Origin: Massilia sp. YIM B02769
GTDB taxonomy: Bacteria > Pseudomonadota > Gammaproteobacteria > Burkholderiales > Burkholderiaceae_D
Reading direction: 5' to 3'
Assembly: GCF_030411995.1 (NCBI RefSeq)
Contig: NZ_JASNRC010000002.1
Span: 248,001-312,000 of the forward strand
DNA: 64,000 bases
Made by a program: the position numbers and the translations under genes. Each line of letters begins with the position of its first letter. The stretch's first letter is position 1. The notes beneath the pieces were generated by a model that saw only the letters and a program-made list of their open reading frames with translations, was not told the DNA's origin and ran no database searches. Positions 25,112-33,874 of the stretch are shown here, in pieces.

Positions 25112-25211
25112 GCCCTGCTCCCCTGGTCGCCTATATGCAGGGTGGGATTATCGCCGTTGTTGCCCTATAACCATAGAGGGAACAGGGAGGAGAAACAGGG
25201 GTATTTCGGCG

Positions 25212-26423
25212 TCAGGACTGGACCGGCTCGGGTTCCGGCGCCAGCGCCGGCAGGGCCACGCGCGCCCCGTTGCGCATGGCGCGGCGGCGGCGCGCACGGG
25301 CGGCGTGGGCCACGTACCAGTAGAAACCGAGGTAGAGGGCGAAGCTGGCCGCGGTGGCCGGCAGCAGCGCCGCGCCGTCCTCGGCGAAGCGCACCGCCAG
25401 CACGGCCGGCACCGCGGCGATCGCCCACGAGAACGGCGAGACGCAGGCATTGCGCAGCGAAGCGCTGAGGAAGCGGAAATAACGGCCGGTGATCGCGATC
25501 TTGACCAGGCTGTGCAGGTGGCAGCTGTCCGGCTGGCCGGGATGGCGGCGGCACCACAGGCGGCGCGCGATGGTGAACACGGTCTCGAACACCGGGTAGG
25601 CGCAGGCCAGCAGCGGCGCCCAGGGCGAAATGCCGGGATTGCGGTAGACCAGCATTACCGACAGCCAGGACAGCAGGAAGCCGAGCAGGTAGGCGCCGCC
25701 GTCGCCCAGGAACAGCTTGCCGAACGGGAAATTCACCAGGAAGAAGCCGGCCGTCACGGCGCAGACCAGGAAGCACAGGCGCGCCAGCTCGGCGTCGCCG
25801 CAGCCGTCGGCAATGAAGCCGAGGGCGACCAGGCCGATGATCACGGTGCCGCTGGCCAGGCCATTGAAACCGTCGATGATGTTCACGGCGTTCGCCACGC
25901 CGCCCACCGCAAAGGCGGTGAACAGGACCGACAGCGGCAGCCAGGCCAGGGCCGTGTCGAGCGGATCGATGCCAGTCTCGAGGATGTGCACGTCGGTCAG
26001 CAGCCAGCACAGCACGCCGCTGGCCATGGTGGCGAACAGGCGCATGCCGATCGAGACGCGGCGCGTCAGGTCTTCGGCCATGCCGAACAGGAAAGCCGGG
26101 AGCGACGCCAGCAGCAGCGGCGCGAACAGGGCTTGCTGGGCGTCGGACGACAGGGCGCAGGCCACGAACAGGCCGAGCATGATCGCCAGGCCGCCGATCC
26201 GCGGCGTCGGTGCGCTGTGGAACTTCTGCACGCCGCGCGTTGCATCCAGCGTAAACCGGCCATGCCAGCGCGTCGTCGCAACGAGTACCAGCGAGAAGAC
26301 CAGCGATACCGTCAAGCCGACTTCAGAGACTATGAAATGAGTTTCCAATCGATCCACGATGACACTTAGATAACTGGCGGATTCTAACTCATTTCTCCAG
26401 AGAAAGCCCACACGGTCCGGCAA
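25212..26423 (-). CDS. WecA/MraY-family sugar-phosphate transferase
   Basis: A polytopic membrane enzyme of the glycosyltransferase 4 family, which moves a sugar-1-phosphate from a UDP-sugar to undecaprenyl phosphate. It would initiate O-antigen or exopolysaccharide synthesis. About ten hydrophobic helices are visible. Family motifs present are KFHSAPTPRIGG near the N-terminus, NAVNIIDGFNGLASG, and LFLGDGGAYLLG. The acidic pair of the second cytoplasmic loop is Glu-Asp (FGMAEDLTRR) where WecA and MraY have Asp-Asp; some relatives may share this. The coordinates use a TTG at 26423. A GTG at 26357 would be an alternative and neither has a clear ribosome site. The gene stands apart from flhB by 100 bp, and no other polysaccharide genes are nearby. 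Confidence 0.85.
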   Translation of the reverse strand: MPDRVGFLWRNELESASYLSVIVDRLETHFIVSEVGLTVSLVFSLVLVATTRWHGRFTLDATRGVQKFHSAPTPRIGGLAIMLGLFVACALSSDAQQALFAPLLLASLPAFLFGMAEDLTRRVSIGMRLFATMASGVLCWLLTDVHILETGIDPLDTALAWLPLSVLFTAFAVGGVANAVNIIDGFNGLASGTVIIGLVALGFIADGCGDAELARLCFLVCAVTAGFFLVNFPFGKLFLGDGGAYLLGFLLSWLSVMLVYRNPGISPWAPLLACAYPVFETVFTIARRLWCRRHPGQPDSCHLHSLVKIAITGRYFRFLSASLRNACVSPFSWAIAAVPAVLAVRFAEDGAALLPATAASFALYLGFYWYVAHAARARRRRAMRNGARVALPALAPEPEPVQS

Positions 26424-26651
26424 TCGTGTTTTGTCGTTGTAACCGTTAAATGACGTCCCTATGCAACATTCAAGTCCTTGATTTTACTTAGAATTTATTT
26501 TTATTAAGATTAAACTTGATTTTCGGCAAAAAATGTTCTCTTCAATTTTCCTCATATTCCCCGACACTTTGTTACATTTATGATGTATTTCTGCCACGTT
26601 CTACCGCTGACTTTTACAACTCGTAACACATTCAAACCACAGGTGTAAGCG

Positions 26652-27878
26652 ATGCCATTTCCGCGAATTCAACTGATTTTCTGCACGGCATTGCTGATGG
26701 GGCTGGCGCCGGCGCCAACAGCGGCCCAGGTGACGCAAGCCGCGCTCGATGCGACGCAGCATGCGCTGGAACTGTGGATTGCCGCGGCGTCTGCAGAAGC
26801 CAGTGAGGCCGTGGCTGCCCAGCGCGAAGCCGAGGCGCGCCAGGCCAGGCTCGAGGCCGAGCGCGCCGCCCTGCTGGCCCAGTTGCCCGATGCAAACGTG
26901 CGCGCCTTGGCCGGCAGCGTCGAGACGCGCCAGTTCGGCGCCGCCGGCCTGGTGCGCGCCTTCGACCTGGCACGCACGCTGGCTGCCGAAGTGTGCGCCG
27001 CCCTGCCCGCCGGCGAACAGCTGGTGGTTCACGATCCGCTCGCTAGCCAGGGGGGGCTGGCGGCGCGCACCGTGAACGACACCCTTGTGCGCATGGGCGA
27101 GGAAATGTCGCGCCGGAACAAGGAAATGCAGGCCTATATCGACGCCCACACGCCGCCCGGCGCGGTGCTGGCCAGCGTGACGACCGCGCTGACCGTGGTG
27201 CCGGCCCTGGTGCGCGCCGGCGCCGATACCGCCTCGCTGTTCAAGACCGACGCCAGTGCCAGCGCGATGGCGTATGGCGAAGGGGCGCGCGCCCTCTTCC
27301 TCAGCGCGCTTGCCAGCACCTGCCCCGCGCAGCTGGCCGGCCTCGGCAGCGGCTACCTGGGCGAACTCGACCTTGCCCAGCACGAACGCCTGCTTGGGCG
27401 CGTGCGTACGCTGGCCGGCCACCGCGCCGACTATGCCAACCGCATCGCCCAGCTGCAAAAGCTGGCCGATGCGGCCAAAGGCGAGGACAAGAAGGAACTG
27501 AGCGCCGTGGCCGGGGCGGCCGGCGCGGCGCTGAAGACAGTTGACGCCTTCATCGAATCCTTGAGGGCCGGCGAAACCGGCGAGCGCAGTCCGCTCTACA
27601 ACACGGCTCGCTATCTCGGCTACGCCGGCCGCACCGCCGGCGCCCCGGTGCTGGACTTCGATTTGCGCCTGGAAGGCATGAGCATCGTGCGCGACAATTT
27701 GTTCACCGGGCAAAAGCTGCGCCTGTCCGGCGTGGCCCTGCTCTGGTTCCGGGTGCATGCGCCCGACGGCAGCCTGCGCCTGTCGCAGACGCTGCGCCGG
27801 GTGGCCAGGCCGATCGAGGTCGACCTGAAGGGCGCGGCGGCGGGCGACGCTTTCTGGGACGGGCCGGCGCGGCCCTGA
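26652..27878 (+). CDS. Uncharacterised secreted protein with coiled coil
   Basis: A 408-residue protein. The N-terminal signal peptide (MPFPRIQLIFCTALLMG, cleavage near TAAQ) is followed by an alanine-rich, highly charged coiled-coil stretch (about 45-80, EAVAAQREAEARQARLEAE). The rest is mostly helical, with AGADTASLFKTDASA and a beta-rich ending (LDFDLRLEGMSIV, LSGVALLWFRVHAPDG). It is convergent with the FAA hydrolase gene, and its upstream region (26424-26651) is very AT-rich and probably holds the promoter. No enzyme motif is visible and I do not recognise the family. Envelope or extracellular location is inferred from the signal peptide only. Confidence 0.7.
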   Translation: MPFPRIQLIFCTALLMGLAPAPTAAQVTQAALDATQHALELWIAAASAEASEAVAAQREAEARQARLEAERAALLAQLPDANVRALAGSVETRQFGAAGLVRAFDLARTLAAEVCAALPAGEQLVVHDPLASQGGLAARTVNDTLVRMGEEMSRRNKEMQAYIDAHTPPGAVLASVTTALTVVPALVRAGADTASLFKTDASASAMAYGEGARALFLSALASTCPAQLAGLGSGYLGELDLAQHERLLGRVRTLAGHRADYANRIAQLQKLADAAKGEDKKELSAVAGAAGAALKTVDAFIESLRAGETGERSPLYNTARYLGYAGRTAGAPVLDFDLRLEGMSIVRDNLFTGQKLRLSGVALLWFRVHAPDGSLRLSQTLRRVARPIEVDLKGAAAGDAFWDGPARP

Positions 27879-27887
27879 ACGCCAGGC

Positions 27888-28883
27888 TCAGGCCTTGCGC
27901 ACGGTCTGCTCGATGGCGCCGAACACCGGCTTGCCGCCTTCGTCCAGCATCTCGATGCGGATGGTATCGCCGAAACGCATGAAGGGGGTGCTCGGCGCGC
28001 CATCGGCCGCCGTTTCCAGGGCTCGCTGCTCGGCGATGCAGCCGTAACCGGCCGACGCCTTGGCCTTGCCCGTGGGGCGGTTCGACACCGTGCCCGCGCC
28101 GACGACCGTGCCGGCGCGTGCCCTGCGGCTCTTGCACAGGTGCGCGATCAGTTGCGGGAAATTGAAGGCCATGTCGACGCCGGCATCCGGCTGGCCGACG
28201 AGGTGGCCGTTCCAGGTCGAGCGCAGCGCCCCGTGGACCTTGCCGCCGCGCCAGGCCTCGCCCAGCTCGTCCGGCGTGACCGCCACCGGGGCAAAGCCGG
28301 CGGCCGGCTTCGATTGCAGGAAGCCGCCGCCCTTGGCCAGCTCGGCCGGAATCAAGTTGCGCAGCGACACGTCGTTGGCCAGCATGAGCAGGCGGATCCT
28401 GCCGTGCGCCTCGTCGGGCGTGGCGCCCATCGGCACGTCGTCGACGATGACGGCGAGGCCGGCCCCGAAATCGATGCCCCATTCCTCGTGCGCCAGCAGG
28501 ATATCGTCGTGCGGGCCGAGGAAAGCGTCGCTGCCGCCCTGGACCATCAGGGGATCGTCGCGCAAGGATTCCGGCATGTCGGCGTTGCGCGCGCGCAGCA
28601 GCAGTTCCACGTGATGCAGGTAGGCCGCTCCCTGGACCCACCCATAGGCGCGCGGCAGCGGCGCCATGCAGCGCTGCGGCTCGAAATCGAAGGCGCGGCG
28701 CGTTTCGCCCCGGTTCAGCTGGGTGTACAGGCTGTCGAGCTGGGGCGCGATGAAGGCCCAGTCGTCGAGGGCGGCCTGCAGCGTCGGCGCGATGGCGTCG
28801 GCCATGTGCGCGCTCTTCAAATCGCGCGACACGACGGCCAGCTGGCCGTCGCGGCTGCCATCGTGGATGGTCGCAAGTTTCAT
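27888..28883 (-). CDS. Fumarylacetoacetate hydrolase family protein
   Basis: A 331-residue enzyme of the FAA hydrolase fold. The family includes fumarylacetoacetase of tyrosine breakdown and various acylpyruvate hydrolases and decarboxylases. Conserved features include the metal-ligand region around LAHEEWGIDFGAGLAVIVDD, LLMLANDVSLRNLIPAEL, and the C-terminal VVGAGTVSNRPTGKA and FMRFGDTIRIEMLD, where the G-D-x-I-x-I-E pattern is typical. The length is intermediate between small FAH-domain enzymes and full fumarylacetoacetases. The exact substrate cannot be told from the sequence, and no tyrosine-degradation genes are adjacent. It lies downstream of pldA with 58 bp between. Confidence 0.88.
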   Translation of the reverse strand: MKLATIHDGSRDGQLAVVSRDLKSAHMADAIAPTLQAALDDWAFIAPQLDSLYTQLNRGETRRAFDFEPQRCMAPLPRAYGWVQGAAYLHHVELLLRARNADMPESLRDDPLMVQGGSDAFLGPHDDILLAHEEWGIDFGAGLAVIVDDVPMGATPDEAHGRIRLLMLANDVSLRNLIPAELAKGGGFLQSKPAAGFAPVAVTPDELGEAWRGGKVHGALRSTWNGHLVGQPDAGVDMAFNFPQLIAHLCKSRRARAGTVVGAGTVSNRPTGKAKASAGYGCIAEQRALETAADGAPSTPFMRFGDTIRIEMLDEGGKPVFGAIEQTVRKA

Positions 28884-28941
28884 TGGCGGTCAGGAAAATG
28901 AGGGTGCGCCATTGTAGTGCACCCTTCCTCCTGAAGCGCGG

Positions 28942-29982
28942 TCAGAAGGTGCCGAGCACCCCGAAACCGATCGACCGCTGGAAGTAATTGTAGTCGATCA
29001 GGCTCTGGCCATAGCCGGCAAAGGCCTGGGCGTAACCCTTCAGGTTGCCTGCCAGCGGGAAGGCCCAGCCGGCCTGGATCGCGCCCTTGTCGGTGTGGAA
29101 GTTATAGCGCAGCGTCGACGAATAGATGTGGCCGTCGCGACGGTAGGCCAGGGCCAGGTCGCCGCGGCCCATGTAGTCGACGATGTCCGGATTGTCGTCG
29201 TCGCTTTCGTTCAGGCGCTTCCAGAGGCGCGCGGTGGCCGAGAAGCCGTCCTTTTCCACGCCCAGCTGGGCATACAGGCGGTTCCAGCTGCGCGACAGCG
29301 AGCCCGACTGGCCGTTCGACTGGTGCACGAAACCCAGGCCCGCGAAACGCAAATCGACGCCGCCCAGGTTGATTGCCAGCGGCGTGATCGCCATGATCTC
29401 GGGCTGGTAGTTGGTTTCGCGGAACGGGCTGGATGCCTTGCTGTTCGCTGCCTGCCAGAAGCTGTTCTGGGTATAGCCGAACCAGAGGTCGACCGGCTTG
29501 CCGAAGGCACCCTCGATCATCTTCATCTTGAAGCTCAGCTGGAAAGCCAGTTCGGCCTTCGACAGATCCGCGTCGTCGTTCAGTTCGCGGTAAGGCGCAT
29601 ACGGCGCATCGTTCGTGCGGTAGCTGCGGGTGGCGATCAGGTAGCTTGCATGGTGCGGGCGGAACTTGAAGACGCCGCGCTGGTAAGCACCGTCGAGTTC
29701 CCAGTGGTCGAGCTGGCTGAACTTGGCGCTGCTCTCGGCCGACGGCTGGGCGGTGACCACCGGCACGGTGGCGGCCGGCGTGCCGTCGACGGGATTGACC
29801 ACCACCGCCGCCTCGGTGCGCGGGGCCGGGGTCGCGGCCAGGGTGTCGAAACAGGCGAGGCGCGCGGTGTTGTCCCCGATGTTGGCGCAGTCGGCAATGA
29901 CTTTCGGGGCGTCTTGCGCGTGGGCGCCGGCGGCGCAGATCAGGGGCAGCGTGAGCAGGAGGGGACGGTAGGAAAGCGGCAT
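28942..29982 (-). CDS. pldA: Outer-membrane phospholipase A (OMPLA)
   Basis: A 346-residue outer-membrane enzyme that hydrolyses phospholipids appearing in the outer leaflet. The ATG at 29982 gives a signal peptide ending near AHAQ; longer in-frame starts exist but would bury it. A Cys-containing N-terminal segment (ADCANIGDNTARLACFD) and a Pro/Ala-rich linker precede the barrel. The catalytic His and Ser lie in FVHQSNGQSGS, and the Asn of the triad in SRSWNRLY. The strands typical of OMPLA (KPVDLWFGYTQNSFWQ) and a terminal aromatic residue (GVLGTF) needed for barrel assembly are present. The dimeric, calcium-dependent mode of action is known for the family. Confidence 0.93.
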   Translation of the reverse strand: MPLSYRPLLLTLPLICAAGAHAQDAPKVIADCANIGDNTARLACFDTLAATPAPRTEAAVVVNPVDGTPAATVPVVTAQPSAESSAKFSQLDHWELDGAYQRGVFKFRPHHASYLIATRSYRTNDAPYAPYRELNDDADLSKAELAFQLSFKMKMIEGAFGKPVDLWFGYTQNSFWQAANSKASSPFRETNYQPEIMAITPLAINLGGVDLRFAGLGFVHQSNGQSGSLSRSWNRLYAQLGVEKDGFSATARLWKRLNESDDDNPDIVDYMGRGDLALAYRRDGHIYSSTLRYNFHTDKGAIQAGWAFPLAGNLKGYAQAFAGYGQSLIDYNYFQRSIGFGVLGTF

Positions 29983-30120
29983 CTGGAGCAAAGGGGCGAC
30001 AATAAGCGGTTGCAAAAAGGTGTCGTCGCGTCCGCCGGCACACGCTCGCGCCGACCACGGTCTGACGCGAGTCAATACAAGTTTGCAAGAAGATCAGCTT
30101 TGTTGTCGCACGTTTAAACG

Positions 30121-30148
30121 GTAGGGTGGTCGGCTATGCCCGACCGCG
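30121..30148 (+). repeat. REP-like hairpin near rsuA
   Basis: GTAGGGTGGTCGGC-TAT-GCCCGACCGCG has the GTAGGGTGG head and the terminal GCG of the other REP copies but a different stem (GGTCGG with CCGACC). It lies between the divergent ends of the pldA upstream region and rsuA. Confidence 0.6.
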
Positions 30149-30261
30149 AGAACAAACGCTGCGTGTGCGCCGCCCACGCGTTCAACCCACGTCCGCGCCA
30201 CCGCGGCCCCATCCAGCACCACCCCCGCGTTACCGCTACCCCATCCGGCACCACCCCCGCA

Positions 30262-30981
30262 TCACACCCCAGGCACCAGCAAATCCAGCTGCGCCCCCTC
30301 CAGGAAGCACCACTCCCCTTCCTTCAAGCCCAGCGCTTCCAGCGTCAGCCCGCCGATCGCCGAACGGTGCAGCGCGCTGCAATGGTTGCCGGCGGCGGCC
30401 AGCATGCGCTTGACCTGGTGGTACTTGCCCTGCTCGAGCACGATTTCCAATTGGTGCTCGCCGCGCTGCACGCAGGACACGGCTTTCAGGGGCGCCGGTT
30501 CGTCGTGCAGCTGTACGCCGCTGAGCAATTGCTCGACCAGTTCAGGCGTGACCGGCTCGGCCGTGGTGGCCTGGTAGATCTTCGGCACATGGCGCTTGGG
30601 CGAGGACTGGGCGTGGATGAAGGGCCCGTCGTCCGACATCAGCAGCAGGCCGGTGGTGTCGTGGTCGAGGCGGCCGACCGGCTGCACTTCGCGCCAGCCG
30701 AACTGTTCCGGCAGCAGGGTCAGCACGCCCGGATGGTGGCTGGGTTTGCGCGAGCATTCGAAATTCGCGGGCTTGTACAGCGCGATGTACACGTGTTCGC
30801 GGTAGACCCATTCCTCGTCGAATACGGTCAGGACCAGGCCGGCGGTGTCGATCGTGGCCTTGTAGTTGTCTTCGATGACGCCATTCACGGCGACGTCGCC
30901 GTCTTCGATCAGGGCGCGGCAGTACTTGCGGGTGCCGAAACCCTGCGATTGCAGGATACGGTCCAGGGATAATTTACTCAT
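30262..30981 (-). CDS. rsuA: 16S rRNA pseudouridine synthase RsuA
   Basis: A 239-residue enzyme that converts a uridine of 16S rRNA (U516 in E. coli) to pseudouridine. The N-terminal S4 RNA-binding domain (about 1-60, LDRILQSQGFGTRKYCRAL) is followed by the catalytic domain. This has the motif GRLDHDTTGLLL, whose first Asp is the active-site residue, and the KYHQVKRMLAAAGNH motif typical of the RsuA branch. Length matches the family. It stands alone between a REP-bearing intergenic region and a low-GC stretch, and starts at an ATG without a striking ribosome-binding site. Confidence 0.94.
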   Translation of the reverse strand: MSKLSLDRILQSQGFGTRKYCRALIEDGDVAVNGVIEDNYKATIDTAGLVLTVFDEEWVYREHVYIALYKPANFECSRKPSHHPGVLTLLPEQFGWREVQPVGRLDHDTTGLLLMSDDGPFIHAQSSPKRHVPKIYQATTAEPVTPELVEQLLSGVQLHDEPAPLKAVSCVQRGEHQLEIVLEQGKYHQVKRMLAAAGNHCSALHRSAIGGLTLEALGLKEGEWCFLEGAQLDLLVPGV

Positions 30982-31191
30982 GGGCGAGACTGTACCAGAT
31001 GGCCCATGCTCGGTGAAGGCTGATAGCTATTACCGCGTGGACAGAGATGATGCGCTCGTTTGCGCTAGATCAATCGGAGCAGACCAACGGTTGATAGACT
31101 TCAACTCCATTAGGAATCGGCCTAACGCAACCAGCAGAATTGATGAGGGATGCGGTAGGAATAAATGGCAGGTTATTAAGAGGATTACACG

Positions 31192-31497
31192 ATGCAAACC
31201 GTTAAACCAACCCTGGATACGCGCCCACCACTCTCCCCGGCCTCGGTGAAAGCCATGCGCCTGTCGCTGGCCCGGTCGCACACGGTCATGTTCCCGACCC
31301 GCCTGGCGTTAGCGCGCTGGACCCGCGGCGGCAATGTTCCCCACTTGCATGGGCAGACCAATGCGCCCTTGCGCGCCGCCTGGTTCGGCCGCGCCCAGCG
31401 CGACTTCCAGGCCTGGCTGGAAGCCGGCGGCTTCGTCCAGCATGACGACGGGGCTCCCCTGCCACAGCCGGTCGTGTCCGACGATACCCCTGCCTGA
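31192..31497 (+). CDS. Uncharacterised small protein
   Basis: A 101-residue soluble protein rich in Arg, Ala and Pro. The readable core is LARSHTVMFPTRLALARW and AWFGRAQRDFQAWLEAGGF. There is an AGAGGATT site before the ATG, codon use is GC-rich, and a strong terminator follows 26 bp after the stop, so it looks like a real single-gene unit. There is no signal peptide, membrane helix or known motif. It sits in a break between rsuA and sppA, with lower-GC DNA on both sides. Confidence 0.55.
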   Translation: MQTVKPTLDTRPPLSPASVKAMRLSLARSHTVMFPTRLALARWTRGGNVPHLHGQTNAPLRAAWFGRAQRDFQAWLEAGGFVQHDDGAPLPQPVVSDDTPA

Positions 31498-31522
31498 GCG
31501 CCGGCTTTCGTCCTCCGCAAAA

Positions 31523-31550
31523 GAAAACGACGGTTTGCACCGTCGTTTTC
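31523..31550. terminator. Bidirectional terminator
   Basis: A perfect 12-bp stem GAAAACGACGGT/ACCGTCGTTTTC with a TTGC loop has A residues in its left arm and T residues in its right. It can end transcription of the small gene on the plus strand and of anything reading leftward, such as the sppA unit. Confidence 0.88.
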
Positions 31551-31780
31551 ACTTCCCCTGGAGGACAGGTAGTGTGAGGAATTGAATTCTCTCAATTACC
31601 GCAAGCATGCGGTGCGCGCGTCAACAGATGAAACTGTGCGAACAGGTTGGCACTTGTTATTGGTCGCCCTCCCTGGAAAGAACCACGAAGTCCACTATAG
31701 GACACTTCGCGGAACTTTCAAGGATCAATTGAACACGATCAGCGCAGCTTACCTTCTCCAGCTTGCTTAAGTGTTGCTGA

Positions 31781-32773
31781 TCATTTCAGCTGCGGCAGCA
31801 CCGTGTGCGACATGGCCTTGACGGCGCCGGAGCCCACCGAGGCGCCGAATTTCTTCAGCACCCGTTCCGGCAAGCCTTCGTGGGCCGTGTAGTCGACGAT
31901 GTCCTCGGCCTTCACGATGTCGCGCGCCACCGTGTCGACGGTGCCGAAGCCGTCGGCCAGGCCCATGTCCACCGCCTTGGCGCCGGTCCAGTACAGCCCG
32001 GAGAAGGTTTCCGGGGTTTCCTTCAGGCGCGCGCCACGTCCGGCGCGCACCACCGAGATGAATTGCTGGTGGATTTCGTTCAGCATTTCCTGGGCGTGTT
32101 CCCGGTGCTTTTCCGATTGCGGGCTGAAGGGGTCGAGGAAGCCCTTGTTGGCGCCGGCCGTCATCAGGCGCCGCTCGACACCGAGTTTTTCCATGGTGCC
32201 GGTAAAGCCGAAGCTGTCCATCAGCACACCCACCGAGCCGACGATGCTGGCCTTGTTGACATAGATCTTGTCGGCCGCCGCGGCAATGTAATAGCCGCCG
32301 GAAGCGCAGATCTCGTCGACCACCACGTACAACGGCTTGTCCGGGTAACCCTTCTTCAGGCGCCGGATCTCGTCGACGATGATGCCGGCCTGGACCGGGC
32401 TGCCGCCGGGGCTGTCGATGCGCAGCACCACCGCGGCCGAGCCGGCGTCGGAAAAGGCCTTGTTCAGCGAAGGAATCACATTATCGGCCGAACCGCTGCC
32501 TTCTGCCTCGATCTCGCCGTTAATTTCGATGAGCGCCGTATGGCGGCCCAGGTTTTCGTCGTCGCTGCCGAAGCTCAGGCCGAGGTAGGTCCAGAGGCCG
32601 ACAATCAGCACCGTGAGAAAGGCGAGCCGGAAGAAGATGCTCCAGCGCCGCGCCGCACGCCGCTCCTTGATGGTGGCGAAGACGAGCTTCTCGAGGGTCT
32701 CGCGTTCCCAGTTGCTTGCGGTCGGGTTCGCTGCCAGCCGGCTTTCGTCATCGTTCCTGAAGTTGTCGCTCAT
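31781..32773 (-). CDS. sppA: Signal peptide peptidase SppA-type serine protease (S49)
   Basis: A 330-residue inner-membrane protease that degrades leftover signal peptides. An N-terminal cytoplasmic tail (1-45) is followed by one transmembrane helix (about 46-66, IFFRLAFLTVLIVGLW). The periplasmic S49 domain carries LRIDSPGGSPVQAG, the nucleophile Ser in ICASGGYYIA, and a likely general-base Lys in AGANKGFLDPFS, giving a Ser-Lys dyad. The size matches the short, single-domain form of the family. It is the last gene of a tight run rluC-HAD phosphatase-Rieske-sppA (41-bp gap before it). Confidence 0.93.
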   Translation of the reverse strand: MSDNFRNDDESRLAANPTASNWERETLEKLVFATIKERRAARRWSIFFRLAFLTVLIVGLWTYLGLSFGSDDENLGRHTALIEINGEIEAEGSGSADNVIPSLNKAFSDAGSAAVVLRIDSPGGSPVQAGIIVDEIRRLKKGYPDKPLYVVVDEICASGGYYIAAAADKIYVNKASIVGSVGVLMDSFGFTGTMEKLGVERRLMTAGANKGFLDPFSPQSEKHREHAQEMLNEIHQQFISVVRAGRGARLKETPETFSGLYWTGAKAVDMGLADGFGTVDTVARDIVKAEDIVDYTAHEGLPERVLKKFGASVGSGAVKAMSHTVLPQLK

Positions 32774-32814
32774 AAGCAGTAGGTAAAGTTAAGGGCGTGC
32801 TGCGTTCTATCCCA

Positions 32815-33177
32815 TCATACCGGGGCGGCGATCCGTTCGTCGGGTTGCCACAGCACCTTGCCGTCGGCCTCGCGCACCGCGATCGCCCGCAGGCGCGCGC
32901 CGCGGCAAGGCCCGCCGGCGCAGAGCCCGGTCTCGGGACGGTAGACGGCGCCGTGCGTGGCGCACATCAAATATTCGCCGCTCGACTCGAAGAACTGGCC
33001 TTGCACCCAGTCGAGTTCGGTGGGGACGTGGGCGCAGCGGTTCAGGTAAGCATACGCCTTGCCGCCGAAGCGCACCACGAAGCCGGTGGCCGGGTCGCCA
33101 AAGGCGACAACCGGAAAACGCACGCCCTGCCCGCCATCGACCAGCGCCGCCGAATCGCAGATGACCACGTCCATCAT
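32815..33177 (-). CDS. Small Rieske [2Fe-2S] protein
   Basis: A 120-residue single-domain Rieske protein. The two cluster-binding motifs are C-x-H in LNRCAHV and C-x-x-H in LMCATHGAVY, with the usual spacing. There is no signal peptide, so it is probably a cytosolic ferredoxin-like electron carrier. The start at 33177 overlaps the stop of the HAD phosphatase gene by four bases (ATGA). This favours it over the next in-frame ATG at 33174. Its redox partner is not evident here. Confidence 0.9.
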   Translation of the reverse strand: MMDVVICDSAALVDGGQGVRFPVVAFGDPATGFVVRFGGKAYAYLNRCAHVPTELDWVQGQFFESSGEYLMCATHGAVYRPETGLCAGGPCRGARLRAIAVREADGKVLWQPDERIAAPV

Positions 33178-33833
33178 GCGTTCTCGGCCAGCCAGGCGTG
33201 CAGCTCGACTGCGGTCCTGGCGGAAAACACCGGGTGGCAGGCCAGCAGCTGGTCGACCGGATGGGCGCCGTACTCGACCGCGATGCCGGCCGCCCCGGCG
33301 TTGTTTGCCATCAGCAAGTCGTGGGTGGTGTCGCCGATCATCACGGTGCGGCGCATGTCCTGGCCGAGTTCGCGCGTCAGTTCCTGCAGCATGGCCGGAT
33401 GCGGCTTGGAAAACGTTTCGTCAGCACAACGGGTGGCGTCAAACATCGACAGCAGGCCCGCCGCGTTCAGGGCCCGGTTCAGGCCGACGCGGCTCTTGCC
33501 CGTGGCCACGGCCAGGAAGTAGCCCTGTTGCGAAAGTTCGCTCAACATCTCGCGAACGCCCTTGAACAGGACGAGTTCGTGGTCCTTCGTCAGGAAATGG
33601 TAGCGGTAGCGCTCGACCATGCGCGGGTACATGGCCGGCTCCATGTCGGGCACCGCCACCTGCATCGCTTCGGGCAGGGCCAGTCCGATGACGTGCGAGG
33701 CGGCTTCGTCGCTCGGCACCGGCAAGCCGACATCGCGCGCGGCCGCCTGGATGCACTTGACGATGGCGGCCGTGCTGTCCATCAGCGTGCCGTCCCAGTC
33801 GAACACGATCAGATCAAATTGCTTTCTTGGCAT
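33174..33833 (-). CDS. HAD-family phosphatase, phosphoglycolate phosphatase-like
   Basis: A 219-residue haloacid dehalogenase-type hydrolase. The ATG at 33833 follows GGAAGC and puts the nucleophile motif FDWDGTLMDS right at the N-terminus, as usual. The helical cap (about 20-85) is of the Gph/beta-phosphoglucomutase type. Motif 2 is VATGKS, motif 3 lysine lies in FSKPHPAML, and motif 4 reads VMIGDTTHDLLMA, so all catalytic positions are present. The likely substrate is a small phosphate ester, but it cannot be fixed from the sequence. It follows rluC by 41 bp and overlaps the Rieske gene. Confidence 0.9.
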   Translation of the reverse strand: MPRKQFDLIVFDWDGTLMDSTAAIVKCIQAAARDVGLPVPSDEAASHVIGLALPEAMQVAVPDMEPAMYPRMVERYRYHFLTKDHELVLFKGVREMLSELSQQGYFLAVATGKSRVGLNRALNAAGLLSMFDATRCADETFSKPHPAMLQELTRELGQDMRRTVMIGDTTHDLLMANNAGAAGIAVEYGAHPVDQLLACHPVFSARTAVELHAWLAENA

Positions 33834-33874
33834 TGCTTCCGGCCGGGCCGGCTCCTGTGTTCCGTATATTGAGA

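Noticed and set aside
25112-25180. GCGATAAT upstream of flhB as a sigma28 -10 element
   Set aside because: No matching -35 (TAAA-type) at the right distance.
31582-31770. A 62-codon plus-strand frame
   Set aside because: Possible small gene, but it has no clear ribosome site, no motif, and lies after a terminator in low-GC DNA.
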